A DNA stretch of 64,000 nucleotides from contig CAVONB010000006.1 of the NCBI GenBank assembly GCA_963697205.1, positions 186,001-250,000 on the forward strand, read 5' to 3'. A program made the position numbers and the translations under genes. The notes beneath the pieces were generated by a model. That model was given only the letters and a program-made list of their open reading frames with translations, had not been told where the DNA came from and did no database searches. Source of the DNA: CAVONB01 sp963697205 (GTDB lineage Bacteria > Pseudomonadota > Alphaproteobacteria > Rhizobiales > Hyphomicrobiaceae). How positions within the stretch are numbered: the stretch's first letter is position 1; each line of letters starts with the position of its first letter. Positions 8,330-16,556 of this stretch are shown piece by piece.

Positions 8330-8630
8330 GGATGGAGGCAAACCCTTCAAGTGAGGCGCGCCGCAGGCAGGGCCGGAGGCCCCATGGCGTCGCGCTCTAA
8401 AGCTCGTGTTCTCGATCGAACGCGCAATGCCGGGCGGAGGGCGTCGAGCGTTCGTGAATCCAGAACCCAAACGAGACGTTGGGCTGGTGCTTCGGGCCGA
8501 CGACTGGGGACCAGGCGTCAGTGCCGGAACACTAGCATGATGCCAGCCTAACATAGTGTGTCCGCCGGCCGCCTGCAGGCCTCGCGCGCAGCCACGCGCG
8601 CGCCGCCATGGCGGGCCGAGGCCCCGCACC
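8330..8630. other. Intergenic spacer, no gene seen
   Basis: This 301-bp spacer lies between two leftward genes: downstream of the lactate dehydrogenase-type gene and upstream of the CNNM gene. It must hold the promoter of the latter. I found no convincing promoter boxes, terminator with a T run or conserved small frame. Confidence 0.5.
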
Positions 8631-9794
8631 TCAGCGGTTGGCCGGCCAGGCCCGGTCCATGGGCTCCAGGTAGCTGCGGTCGAGTTGGTCCAGACGGTTG
8701 CAGCCGAGCAGGGCCTGCGCGGTATCCATTTCGCCCTTCAAAATCGCCAGCATCCGCGCGACGCCCGCCTCCCCGCCGGCCGCCAGTGCGTAAAGATACG
8801 GGCGCCCCGTCATGCACGCCTTGGCCCCAAGAGCCATCGCCTTCAGCATGTCGCCGCCATGCCGGATGCCGCCGTCGAGCAGAACCTCGCAGCGCCCGTC
8901 GACCGCCTCCACCAGCCGCGGCAGCGCGCGGATCGGCGACGTCGCGCCCTCCAGCTGCCGGCCGCCGTGATTGGACGCGATGATTGCATCTGCGCCGTGC
9001 TCGGCGGCCAGTCGCGCATCCTCCGGGTGCAGGATGCCCTTCAGCGCCACCTTGCCCGGGAAGATCGACTTGAACCACGCCACGTCGTCCCACGTGATCT
9101 TGCGCACGAAGTCGGCGTTGGCCTGCCGCGTCGCCGCCGAGAACCCCATGTTGTAGCCGGGCACGTGCGCGAAGTTGGCAAAGCCGAGCTTCGGGCTGGT
9201 GGCCAGCCGCCACAGGAACTTCGGATGCGTGCCGAAGTGCCAGATGTTCGCCGGTGTCATCTTCGGGGGAAACGAGAAGCCGTTGCGGATATCGCGGTCG
9301 CGCCGCCCTTGCACTGTCGTGTCCACCGTCACGACCAGCACCGGACAGCCCGCGCGACCGGCGCGCTCGACGAGTTCCTGCGTCAGCGCGCGGTCGCGCT
9401 GAACATAGAGCTGGAACCAGATGCCGGGCGCGGCCTTGGCGACGTCCTCGATGGTTTGCGTGCCCACCGTCGATAGGCAGAATACGCCGCCCGCCGCCTT
9501 CGCAGCGCGCGCCACAGCGATCTCGCCGCCGGGTCCATAAAGCCCCGTGAGCCCGGTCGGCGACAGGATCAGCGGCAGGTCGTAGGTCTGTCCCAGCACC
9601 GTCGTGCGCTGCGAGCGGGAGGAGACATCGACCATGGCCCGCGGCAGGAACCGGATCTCCTTGAAATCGGAACTGTTGATGCCCTTGGTCCACTCGTCCG
9701 CGGTCGCGCCGTCGATGTAGTCGAACACCGGCTTGGGCAGGTTGCGGCGCGCGCGGCGGCGCACGTCCTCGATTGTGATGAGGTCGTCGTGCAT
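8631..9794 (-). CDS. lldD: FMN-dependent alpha-hydroxy-acid dehydrogenase (L-lactate dehydrogenase type)
   Basis: This 387-residue TIM-barrel flavoenzyme belongs to the LldD/glycolate oxidase family. It oxidises an (S)-2-hydroxy acid such as L-lactate to the keto acid. Visible family features are the FMN-binding start of the barrel (LILSPTGLTGL), the TVDTTVQGRRDRDIRNG segment, the active-site signature SNHGGRQL with the catalytic His, and the phosphate-binding DGGIRHGGD. Length and domain order are normal for the family. The exact substrate (lactate, mandelate or another) is not determined by these motifs. The gene is leftward between aroB and the CNNM gene, with a 116-bp gap to aroB. Confidence 0.85.
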   Translation of the reverse strand: MHDDLITIEDVRRRARRNLPKPVFDYIDGATADEWTKGINSSDFKEIRFLPRAMVDVSSRSQRTTVLGQTYDLPLILSPTGLTGLYGPGGEIAVARAAKAAGGVFCLSTVGTQTIEDVAKAAPGIWFQLYVQRDRALTQELVERAGRAGCPVLVVTVDTTVQGRRDRDIRNGFSFPPKMTPANIWHFGTHPKFLWRLATSPKLGFANFAHVPGYNMGFSAATRQANADFVRKITWDDVAWFKSIFPGKVALKGILHPEDARLAAEHGADAIIASNHGGRQLEGATSPIRALPRLVEAVDGRCEVLLDGGIRHGGDMLKAMALGAKACMTGRPYLYALAAGGEAGVARMLAILKGEMDTAQALLGCNRLDQLDRSYLEPMDRAWPANR

Positions 9795-9910
9795 GCTGGC
9801 TATCCTGGCTTGGTTTGCTGTCAGGCGCGGTTGGGCGAGGCCAGGAATAACACAAACCTGGCGTGGCGGGGCAACAGCGACGCGCTCTCATGTTGCGTGG
9901 GGCACGCGCG

Positions 9911-11056
9911 TCAGCGTCCGGCGGCAATGTCCTCTGCCAGGAACGCGCGGACGTCATCGGGCGGCACGTCGCGCGCGACGAAGGCCTGTCCGATGCCGCG
10001 CGACAGGATGAACGCCATCTGGCCGCGCTGCACTTTCTTGTCCTGCGCCATGAGCGTCATCATCTGCTCCGCGCTTGGCAGATCGCCGGGGATCTGCGCG
10101 ATGCGCGTCGGCAGGCCGACGCCCGCCAGATGCGCCGCGGCCCGGCTCGGCGTCTCCTGCGCGCACAGGCCGCGCCGCTGCGACAGTTGCAGGGCGAGGC
10201 AGATCCCGATCGCCACCGCCTCGCCGTGCAACAACCGGTCGGAGTAGCCGCACCACGCCTCCAGTGCGTGGCCGAACGTGTGCCCCAGATTGAGCAGCGC
10301 CCGGTCGCCGGTCTCCGTCTCGTCGCGCTGCACGATCGCCGCCTTGCCCGCCACCGCCACCTCGATCGCGCGCACCAGCGCATCGGTCTCCCGGCGCATG
10401 ACGCGCGCTGCGTGCGCCTCCAGCCAGGCGAAGAAGTCCGCATCGCCGAGCAGGCCGAACTTGGCGACCTCCGCGTAGCCCGCCCGCAATTCGCGCGGCG
10501 GCAGGGTTTCGAGCGCCGCGGTGTCGGCCAGAACCAGGCTGGGCTGATGGAAGGCGCCGATCAGGTTCTTGCCCTGGGGCGTGTTGATGCCCGTCTTGCC
10601 GCCGACGGAGGAATCGACCTGCGCCAGAAGGCTGGTCGGGATCTGTACGAAGCGCACACCGCGCCTGAGGATGCTGGCCGCGAAGCCCGCGAGATCGCCG
10701 ATCACGCCGCCGCCGAGCGCGACGACGAGATCGCGCCTTTCCAATCGCATCTCCAGGAGCCGTTCCGACAGGCCCGCGAGCTGCGTGAAGCATTTCGTTG
10801 CCTCGCCGGGCGTCAAGACGACCGAGCCCGCATGCAGGCCCGCCCCGGCCAAAGACGCCTCCAGCGGCTTGAGATGCGCGCGCGCCACGTTCTCGTCCGT
10901 GACGATGCCGCACCGCGCGCCGGGCGCGATGGCCGCGATCGCGGTGGCCGCGTCCGCCATCAGGCCGGGCCCGATCAGCACGTCGTAGCTGCGGTCACCG
11001 AGGTCGACGTGAACGGTGCGAGCCGCGGCGCGCGATTGCGAGGAAGGTGCGGTCAT
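9911..11056 (-). CDS. aroB: 3-Dehydroquinate synthase
   Basis: This 381-residue cytosolic enzyme catalyses the second step of the shikimate pathway, DAHP to 3-dehydroquinate, using NAD and a metal. Seen in order are the NAD-binding ALGGGVIGDLAGF loop, the PTSLLAQVDSSVGGKTGIN signature, the metal ligands in GYAEVAKFG and LNLGHTFGHALE, and HGEAVAIG. The start codon overlaps the aroK stop by four bases (ATGA at 11053-11056), so translation is coupled to aroK. This aroK-aroB order is the standard alphaproteobacterial arrangement. Confidence 0.97.
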   Translation of the reverse strand: MTAPSSQSRAAARTVHVDLGDRSYDVLIGPGLMADAATAIAAIAPGARCGIVTDENVARAHLKPLEASLAGAGLHAGSVVLTPGEATKCFTQLAGLSERLLEMRLERRDLVVALGGGVIGDLAGFAASILRRGVRFVQIPTSLLAQVDSSVGGKTGINTPQGKNLIGAFHQPSLVLADTAALETLPPRELRAGYAEVAKFGLLGDADFFAWLEAHAARVMRRETDALVRAIEVAVAGKAAIVQRDETETGDRALLNLGHTFGHALEAWCGYSDRLLHGEAVAIGICLALQLSQRRGLCAQETPSRAAAHLAGVGLPTRIAQIPGDLPSAEQMMTLMAQDKKVQRGQMAFILSRGIGQAFVARDVPPDDVRAFLAEDIAAGR

Positions 11057-11673
11057 TGCGTTGCCGTGGTTACGGTGTCTGACTGGCCGAGCCGCTCGCC
11101 AAGCGCCTTGAGGATTTCGCCCACGATCACCTCATGGGGCACCTCGCGGCTTTCCACGACGATGTCGGCCTGCGCATAGACGGGATAGCGCACATCCATC
11201 AACGCGCGCATCACGCCTTCGGGATCGGGGGCCTGCAGCAGCGGCCGGTTGGAGCGGCGCATGACGCGGCGCATCAGGATCGGCAGTTCCGCCTTGAGCC
11301 AGATCGAGACGCCCGAGCAGGCGATCGCCGCGCGCGTCTCCGCGTTCATGAAGGCCCCGCCGCCGGTCGCCAGCACCTTCTGGCCTTCTTCCAGCAGCCG
11401 GGCGATGACGCGTCGCTCGCCGTCTCGGAAATGCTCTTCCCCGTGCTCGGCGAAAATCTCGCTGATGGTCTTGCCGGCCGCCGTCTCGATGGCGTCGTCG
11501 GCGTCCACGAACGGCATCTCGAGCCGGGCGGCGAGCCGGCGGCCGACGGAGGACTTGCCGCAGCCCATCAGGCCGACGAGCACGATCGAGCGCGCGCCCA
11601 GCCGCGTGCGCAGATCGGCGAGTTCTTCCGGGCTCAACGGGTGCGGCTTTCGCCGTGATGCGAATCGGCTCAT
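11053..11673 (-). CDS. aroK: Shikimate kinase
   Basis: This 206-residue enzyme phosphorylates shikimate at the 3-hydroxyl. It carries the P-loop GLMGCGKSS (34-42), DADDAIE for shikimate/Mg2+ contact, the FRDGERRVI region, the ATGGGAF Walker B-like loop and the lid segment RRSNRPLL. An N-terminal extension of about 28 residues precedes the kinase core, as in many alphaproteobacterial homologues. It is the first gene of a coupled aroK-aroB pair and is transcribed away from xerD. A 15-bp tandem repeat lies in its upstream region. Confidence 0.96.
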   Translation of the reverse strand: MSRFASRRKPHPLSPEELADLRTRLGARSIVLVGLMGCGKSSVGRRLAARLEMPFVDADDAIETAAGKTISEIFAEHGEEHFRDGERRVIARLLEEGQKVLATGGGAFMNAETRAAIACSGVSIWLKAELPILMRRVMRRSNRPLLQAPDPEGVMRALMDVRYPVYAQADIVVESREVPHEVIVGEILKALGERLGQSDTVTTATQ

Positions 11674-11720
11674 CTGTTCATTCTACCCGCACGCTGCGCA
11701 GCGCGCGTCCAACCGGCGAC

Positions 11721-11780
11721 GGCAGGCCAAACTAAAGCAGGCCAAGCCAAAGCAGGCAAAGCCACAGCAGGCATCGGCAG
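11721..11780. repeat. Four imperfect 15-bp tandem repeats upstream of aroK
   Basis: Four 15-bp units start at 11721, 11736, 11751 and 11766. Each begins with a version of GGCAGGC or AGCAGGC, and the middle units share the core AGCAGGCNAAGCCA. They sit about 50-110 bp upstream of the aroK start in the divergent spacer. They could be a simple slippage array or tandem protein-binding sites; nothing in the sequence decides between these. Confidence 0.7.
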
Positions 11781-11909
11781 GCCTGCATCGGCAGAGATCT
11801 TCCTCCCCAGGGCGAAAATCGGTCTCGGCACCCTCAACATCCCATCGCATCCGGGTCATAATGACGTCACGTTGCGCGCGGAAATAGTCGTTACAGCAGG
11901 ACTGTCGGG

Positions 11910-12059
11910 ATGCCCAGCCTCTTCCGGTTTCTCGCCATTGCAGGCACGCTATCGGCCATCGCGTTCGGTGGTCTCTACGTGTTGGCAGAGGTGTTCGAGC
12001 CGGTCCCTAAGGAGGTTTCCAAGACCGTACCCGGCGTGAAGATTCGCAAATCGCCCTGA
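11910..12059 (+). CDS. Small single-pass membrane peptide conserved beside xerD
   Basis: This 49-residue frame starts at ATG 11910 and ends TGA 12057-12059. It encodes a basic start (MPSLFRF), one hydrophobic segment (about 6-27, LAIAGTLSAIAFGGLYVLA) and a proline/lysine-rich tail (FEPVPKEVSKTVPG). From memory, a short protein with this layout, a membrane helix then an EPxPKE-type tail, is found next to xerD and aroK in many Hyphomicrobiales, which supports a real gene. Its function is unknown. It precedes the large secreted protein gene by 45 bp on the same strand and may form a unit with it. Confidence 0.7.
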   Translation: MPSLFRFLAIAGTLSAIAFGGLYVLAEVFEPVPKEVSKTVPGVKIRKSP

Positions 12060-12104
12060 GAGCCGCCCTTGATGGCTCGTCCTGCCAGCCCGCCGTGATC
12101 GCCC

Positions 12105-14165
12105 ATGTCCCCTGAAAGCCTTGCCCCCCGAACCGCTGCGGCATGCCTGATCGGGGCGCTCCTGGCGCTGTCCGCACCCCAGGCCCGCGCCCAGGATTGG
12201 CGCCCCTTCGACGACACCGCCGTCCAGCGCTATGAGCCGCCCCGCGCGCGCCGTCCCCGACCGCCTGCCGAGCCGCCTGCCGAGGCCGCGCGCGGGGCCT
12301 CCCCCGATACGGCGCCGCTGCCCGCTTATGGCGCTCCGCCGCCGTGGGGGGCACCGGCGGCCGGTAACGCGCCACCGCCGTTCGCCGATGATCGCAGTAC
12401 CGATACCGTGCGCCCAGCTCAGGGCCCTCGCCAGGGTCCGAGCCCATATCCGTCGCCAGCTTCGCCCCAAGATGCATTTCGAGGCCCGGCCAATGCCGCC
12501 GCTCCCAGCAGGTTCGGCGACGCCCGGCCGGACGCCGGCGGCCCCCGTCCGTCACCGAGCTACGCCCCGGTCGAGTTGTCCCCCATCGAGCGCGCCGATC
12601 TCGCCCCCGTCATGGCCGGCGACGGCTCGGGCCTGCCCCACGAGTTCTGGCGCGGTCTCGATCTGGCCGCGCTGGAAAAGCACCTGGCCGTGCTCCCGCT
12701 GCCGCCGCGCTCCGCAGCCCTTGCCGGGTTGTGGCGCAAGCTGCTCCTGGCCGACGTCGCAGCCCCCGCCGGCGGCCGCGGCGGACCGTTCCTGGCCGTT
12801 CGGCTCGAGGCCCTGCATCGCTCGGGGCTCGTTGCCGACGAGGACAAGCTGCTGGCCGGTGCCTCGGCCGACGCGGCGGCCGCGCCGGTCGTCACGGCGC
12901 TGAAGGCGCGGGCCGCCATCGGCGCCGGCCGTGCCGAGGAGGGTTGCGCCGCAGCGCGCGCCCTGTCCGCCCGGATCGACGGCATACCCGAGGGGCTGCG
13001 TGGCGAAATCCTGCTCTTTGCAGGCTACTGCGCGGCCGTTGCCGGCAACCCGGCCGCTGCCGGCCTGGCTGCCGAGCTCGCCCGAGAGGCGGGCATCCAG
13101 GGCAGCCTCGGCCTTCAGGTGCTCGATGCGATTGCCGCCGGCGCTAAGCCGCGCATCGAACTGCCCAAATCCGTCTCCGTGACCGAGTTCCGCCTGCTGG
13201 AGGTCGCCCGTCTTGCCGAGCCCGCCGCCATCGTGCCCCACGCCCAGCCGGCTCTGCTGGAGGTGCTGGCGCGCGACCAGCGGCTCGACCCGCGCGTGCG
13301 CATTCCAGCCGCCGAGGCCGCGGCCCGCGCACATGCCATCGATCCCGCGACCTTGGCGGCCGTCTACCGCACCGTGCCCTTCGAGGGCGGCGATCCCACG
13401 CGCGCCGACCCGGCCTTGCGCCGCGCCGCGATCTTCAAGGCCATCGAGGCCGACCGTAACCCCAACAACCGCACCCGCGGCATGCGCGCCATGTTCGACG
13501 ACGCGCGTCGCAATGGCCTGCTGCTGCCGGCGATGATGCTGGCCGCGCCGCTGGTCGCCGATCTGCAGAAGGTGCCGGAGATCGGCTGGTTTGCCGAGAC
13601 CGCCGTTGAGACCTTGATCGCGGCCGGCAACTACGAGGCGGCCCGCCAGTGGGTGCGCTTTTCCGAAACGCTTGACGGCTACGGCCGCTTGCCCGCGGGC
13701 CGGCGCGGGGCGGGCCTCGATCACTGGCTTGCGCTGGCCGACATCGCCGACGATCGGCTGGCCGGACCGCGCGGCACGGCCCTGCCGGCCGTCGAGCAGA
13801 TGGCCGTGCGCGGACGCTTGGCGCCCGATTTCCTGCATCGGCTGGCGACCGTGCTCGACGCTCTCGACTATCACGTGCCGATCCCGCTTTGGGAGATCGC
13901 GAGCCGCACGCCGCAGCCCAGCTCAGGCTTCCTTCCGGAAACCGGCGTGCTGACCGAGCTGCAGGATGCCGCCAAAAGAAAGGAGTTCGGCCGCACCGTC
14001 ATGCTCGCCATGCGTGCGCTCGGACCGAACAGCGCGGAAGGCGCCCACATGATCGCGCTCGGCGATGCGATCCGCGCGCTACGCCGTGCGGGCCTGGGAC
14101 AGGATGCGCGCCGCTTGGCCATGGAAGCCCTGTTCGCAGGCTGGCCGCGCAACCTCGAGCAATAG
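12105..14165 (+). CDS. Large secreted protein of unknown function beside xerD
   Basis: This 686-residue protein has a Sec-type signal peptide (about 1-30; core ACLIGALLALSAPQARAQ). A proline/alanine-rich low-complexity linker follows (about 38-160), then a long alanine-rich, probably all-helical region (about 165-686) with repeated two-helix patterns such as LERACRA-type Ala/Leu blocks, resembling a TPR- or SLT-like superhelix. No catalytic motif is evident. Proteins of this type occupy the slot upstream of xerD in Hyphomicrobiales genomes, so a periplasmic role linked to envelope or division is a guess only. No ribosome binding site stands out before the ATG at 12105. Confidence 0.75.
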   Translation: MSPESLAPRTAAACLIGALLALSAPQARAQDWRPFDDTAVQRYEPPRARRPRPPAEPPAEAARGASPDTAPLPAYGAPPPWGAPAAGNAPPPFADDRSTDTVRPAQGPRQGPSPYPSPASPQDAFRGPANAAAPSRFGDARPDAGGPRPSPSYAPVELSPIERADLAPVMAGDGSGLPHEFWRGLDLAALEKHLAVLPLPPRSAALAGLWRKLLLADVAAPAGGRGGPFLAVRLEALHRSGLVADEDKLLAGASADAAAAPVVTALKARAAIGAGRAEEGCAAARALSARIDGIPEGLRGEILLFAGYCAAVAGNPAAAGLAAELAREAGIQGSLGLQVLDAIAAGAKPRIELPKSVSVTEFRLLEVARLAEPAAIVPHAQPALLEVLARDQRLDPRVRIPAAEAAARAHAIDPATLAAVYRTVPFEGGDPTRADPALRRAAIFKAIEADRNPNNRTRGMRAMFDDARRNGLLLPAMMLAAPLVADLQKVPEIGWFAETAVETLIAAGNYEAARQWVRFSETLDGYGRLPAGRRGAGLDHWLALADIADDRLAGPRGTALPAVEQMAVRGRLAPDFLHRLATVLDALDYHVPIPLWEIASRTPQPSSGFLPETGVLTELQDAAKRKEFGRTVMLAMRALGPNSAEGAHMIALGDAIRALRRAGLGQDARRLAMEALFAGWPRNLEQ

Positions 14166-14602
14166 AAGCGCTGGCTTCGAATCCGCCCCCGCGGAGCCGC
14201 TGCGCGTAGCGCATTCCGGCGTGAGCGAGAAGCATACCCTGAACGCGCCAGCGTTCGTGCGCCCAAGGGGCGCCGGGCGAACAGCCCGCCCCCGCGGAGC
14301 CGCTGCGCGTAGCGCATTCCGGCGTGAGCGAGAAGCATACCCTGAACGCGCCAGCGTTCGTGCGCCCAAGGGGCGCCGGGCGAACAGCCCGCCCCCGCGG
14401 AGCCGCTGCGCGTAGCGCATTCCGGCGTGAGCGAAAAAAGCTCTTCCAACCCGGGCGCACCTGGGGACAAGCGGGAAAACCCGGATCCAGTCACGTCCGC
14501 ACCGCTCGACCGCGATGCCGGTCGCTGCCGCGAATCACTTAGCATCGCATCGATGTCGCGCCGGTCCCGGTGCGGCGCTGCCGCCCGAACACCGATGCAC
14601 CG
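14166..14602. other. Intergenic region before xerD, mostly tandem repeat
   Basis: This 437-bp spacer is filled from 14185 to 14434 by the 103-bp tandem repeat listed separately. The remaining part, 14435-14602, holds no recognisable gene and must contain the xerD promoter and translation start signals. The repeat unit length (103) is not a multiple of three, which argues against a coding function even though long frames cross it. Confidence 0.7.
14185..14434. repeat. 103-bp tandem repeat, 2.4 copies
   Basis: Two consecutive 103-bp units (14185-14287, 14288-14390) look identical by eye. A third copy is identical for its first 44 bases (14391-14434) and then diverges. Each unit starts GCCCCCGCGGAGCCGCTGCG and carries GCGCATTCCGGCGTGAGCGA, with short self-complementary stretches such as CGGGCGAACAGCCCG at the unit junctions. 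Such identity implies recent duplication or conversion. It may be an intergenic repeat family of this genome rather than part of a gene. Confidence 0.92.
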
Positions 14603-15553
14603 ATGCGCACCCGCGACCTCGTCGAAGCCTTCCTCGAAATGCTCGCAGCCGAGCGCGGAGCCGCAGCCAACACGCTCGACGCCTATCGGCGCGACCTCAA
14701 CGATTTTTCGGCTTACATCGACCGCCGCGGCCTCACCGTTCGCGAGGTGATGACCGGCACGATCCAGTCCTACCTGGTCGAAACCGCCGAGTCCGGGCTC
14801 TCGCCGTCCTCCCGCGCGCGCCGGCTGTCCGCGATCCGTCAGTTCTTCAAGTTTCTGGCGACGGAAGATATCCTCGTGGACGACCCGGCCGCCCGCCTCG
14901 AAGCGCCCAAGAAGCCGCGCACACTGCCAAAGACGTTGTCCGTCACCGAGGTCGAGCGTCTGATCGAGGCCGCCCGTCTCCGCATCGCCGAGACCGCGGG
15001 CCGCGAGCGCATCACCGCCGTTCGTCTCGCCTGCCTGCTCGAGCTGCTCTATGCGACGGGCATGCGCGTCTCCGAACTCGTCGCACTGCCGCTGTCCGTC
15101 CTCGACGGCGACCCGCGTCTCCTGACCATCAAGGGCAAGGGCGGTCGCGAGCGCCTGGTGCCGATCAACCCGGCGGCGCGGGCGGCACTCGATGCCTATC
15201 TGGCGGTGTCGCGCGACGGCGATGCCGGTGCCGAGCTGGCGCCGCGGCTGACGTCGAAGTGGCTGTTCCCCTCGCGCTCGACCACGGGCTACCTCACCCG
15301 GCAGGCGTTCGCACAGGAGCTGAAGGGTCTTGCTCCGCAGGCCGGCATCGACCCGACGCGCATCTCGCCCCACGTGCTGCGCCACGCCTTCGCCAGTCAC
15401 CTCCTCGACCGGGGCGCCGACCTGCGCGCGCTCCAGCAACTCCTGGGTCATGCGGATATCTCCACCACCCAGATCTACACGCACGTGCTCGAGGAGAAGC
15501 TGAAGTCGCTCGTCTTCCAGCACCACCCGTTGGCCAGCCGCAAGGCGGGGTGA
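14603..15553 (+). CDS. xerD: Tyrosine recombinase XerD
   Basis: This 316-residue site-specific recombinase acts with XerC at dif to resolve chromosome dimers. It has an N-terminal SAM-like core-binding domain (about 4-90) and a C-terminal catalytic domain. The full catalytic set is visible: R155 (ATGMRVSEL), K179 (IKGKGGRE), H257 and R260 (HVLRHAFASH), H283 (LLGHADISTTQ) and Y292 (IYTHV). I chose ATG 14603 (MRTRDLVEAF), which gives a normal length; an ATG 11 codons earlier is possible. The position next to aroK-aroB, divergent, matches the usual alphaproteobacterial xerD locus. Confidence 0.95.
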   Translation: MRTRDLVEAFLEMLAAERGAAANTLDAYRRDLNDFSAYIDRRGLTVREVMTGTIQSYLVETAESGLSPSSRARRLSAIRQFFKFLATEDILVDDPAARLEAPKKPRTLPKTLSVTEVERLIEAARLRIAETAGRERITAVRLACLLELLYATGMRVSELVALPLSVLDGDPRLLTIKGKGGRERLVPINPAARAALDAYLAVSRDGDAGAELAPRLTSKWLFPSRSTTGYLTRQAFAQELKGLAPQAGIDPTRISPHVLRHAFASHLLDRGADLRALQQLLGHADISTTQIYTHVLEEKLKSLVFQHHPLASRKAG

Positions 15554-15579
15554 TGCGACCGTAGCTGCCGTGCTTTGCT

Positions 15580-15596
15580 CTGAAATAGCATTTCAG
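15580..15596. other. Perfect 7-bp inverted repeat downstream of xerD
   Basis: CTGAAAT (15580-15586) and ATTTCAG (15590-15596) form a perfect inverted repeat with a 3-base spacer, 26 bp after the xerD stop. It is A+T-rich in a GC-rich setting and lacks a T tail. It could be a weak transcription stop or an operator for the following small gene. Confidence 0.4.
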
Positions 15597-15780
15597 TTCA
15601 GCTGTTTATCGATGCGACGCGCGCCGATGTTCATCGCGGGTTCATGTGCCGCGCGCAAGGCTGTGCGTGGGGATTGCCGGGAGAGAGAAGCGGAGCGCAC
15701 GCGCGCTGCGGCCCGTCCCGGCATCCGCCGGGGCGCTCCCGGATCGTTGCGTCCGCTCCAGGCAAACTGGAGTCCGAACC

Positions 15781-16056
15781 ATGATGACATCCCGCAAGTC
15801 GTTGGCACTGTCCGGCGCCGCTGCCTTGGCCGTCCTGGCGGGTGCTGCACTGGCCCCTGCGGGCGCCGCGCCGGCGAGCACACCGGCGCCCTTGCAGCCG
15901 CTCGGGCTGCTCGCCCAAACCGCTGACGGCGCTGCCGAGAACGTCCGTTGGCGCCGCCGTCATGTGCGCTGCCATTGGCAGCGCCGCTGCTGGTGGACCC
16001 GCTGGGGCCGTGTCTGCCAGCCGGTCCGCGTCTGCTATCGCCCGCGCTGGTGGTGA
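15781..16056 (+). CDS. Small secreted protein with Trp/Arg/Cys-rich tail
   Basis: This 91-residue protein has a clear signal peptide (about 1-30; SLALSGAAALAVLAGAALAPAGA) and a short alanine/proline spacer. Its last 37 residues are dense in Trp, Arg, His and Cys: WRRRHVRCHWQRRCWW, then TRWGRVCQPVRVCYRPRWW, with four cysteines. Such tails occur in small periplasmic proteins of Hyphomicrobiales whose function is unknown. The high positive charge suggests contact with the envelope or a polyanion, and the cysteines could form two disulfides. GGAG lies about 10 bases upstream. An ATG at 15784 is an alternative start. Confidence 0.65.
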   Translation: MMTSRKSLALSGAAALAVLAGAALAPAGAAPASTPAPLQPLGLLAQTADGAAENVRWRRRHVRCHWQRRCWWTRWGRVCQPVRVCYRPRWW

Positions 16057-16098
16057 GCGCGGGCTCTTGATGGTGCGGCCGGGCTCACGAGCCCGGAT

Positions 16099-16128
16099 AG
16101 CGGGCGGGGCGGCAACGCGCCGCCCGCT
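16099..16128. terminator. GC-rich hairpin between convergent genes
   Basis: A 9-bp stem (16099-16107 with 16120-16128) lies in the 87-bp gap between the convergent small secreted protein gene and bolA. A second hairpin (16079-16085 with 16090-16096) sits just before it. Neither has a T run, so if they stop transcription they do so weakly or with Rho. Confidence 0.35.
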
Positions 16129-16143
16129 TCCATTGTGCGCCGC

Positions 16144-16431
16144 TCAATTCGGCACGTCGGGATCGGCTTCCTCCGGTGCCAGCGCCTTGATCGCCAGCGC
16201 ATGCACCCCACCTTTGAGGTCTTCGGCCAGCGCCGCGTTGACCATCCGGTGCCGCTCCAGCCGCGACTTGCCGCGGAAGGCGGGCGACACGACCAGCACA
16301 CGGAAGTGACTGTTGCCGGTGCCGGGCGAGGAGCGATGACCGGCATGCAGATGCAACTCGTTGACGACATCGAGCCTGACCGGCTCAAGCGCCACCATCA
16401 GGCGTTCGCGCATACGCGCTTCGGCGGACAT
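16144..16431 (-). CDS. BolA family protein
   Basis: This 95-residue protein has the BolA KH-like fold: an N-terminal helix (MRERLMVALEP), the central beta-turn with HLHAGHRSSPG and GNSHFRVLVVSPAF, then RHRMVNAALAEDL and the C-terminal HALAIKALAPEE. BolA proteins act with monothiol glutaredoxins in Fe-S and iron handling; the conserved His in the C-terminal half is present. The start at 16431 has GGAGG five bases upstream. The gene is divergent from the J-domain gene, as commonly seen in this group. Confidence 0.92.
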   Translation of the reverse strand: MSAEARMRERLMVALEPVRLDVVNELHLHAGHRSSPGTGNSHFRVLVVSPAFRGKSRLERHRMVNAALAEDLKGGVHALAIKALAPEEADPDVPN

Positions 16432-16556
16432 TAAGCCTCCTATCAACCGTCTGTGGCAGATTGGCCGCTGGCGCTTCGCAGGCTTCGCTTCGGCGGCGGT
16501 GGACCCGCCGACATCAGCTTGTCTCGGCGCACGGCCTTAAGCATACTCATGGCACC

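Noticed and set aside
11249..11887. Plus-strand frame of 212 codons over aroK
   Set aside because: Antisense to aroK and extended by the 15-bp repeats (KQAKP units); no independent support.
14065..14415. Short coding frame across the 103-bp repeats
   Set aside because: The repeat length is not a multiple of three, so successive copies are read in different frames; the frame is open by chance.
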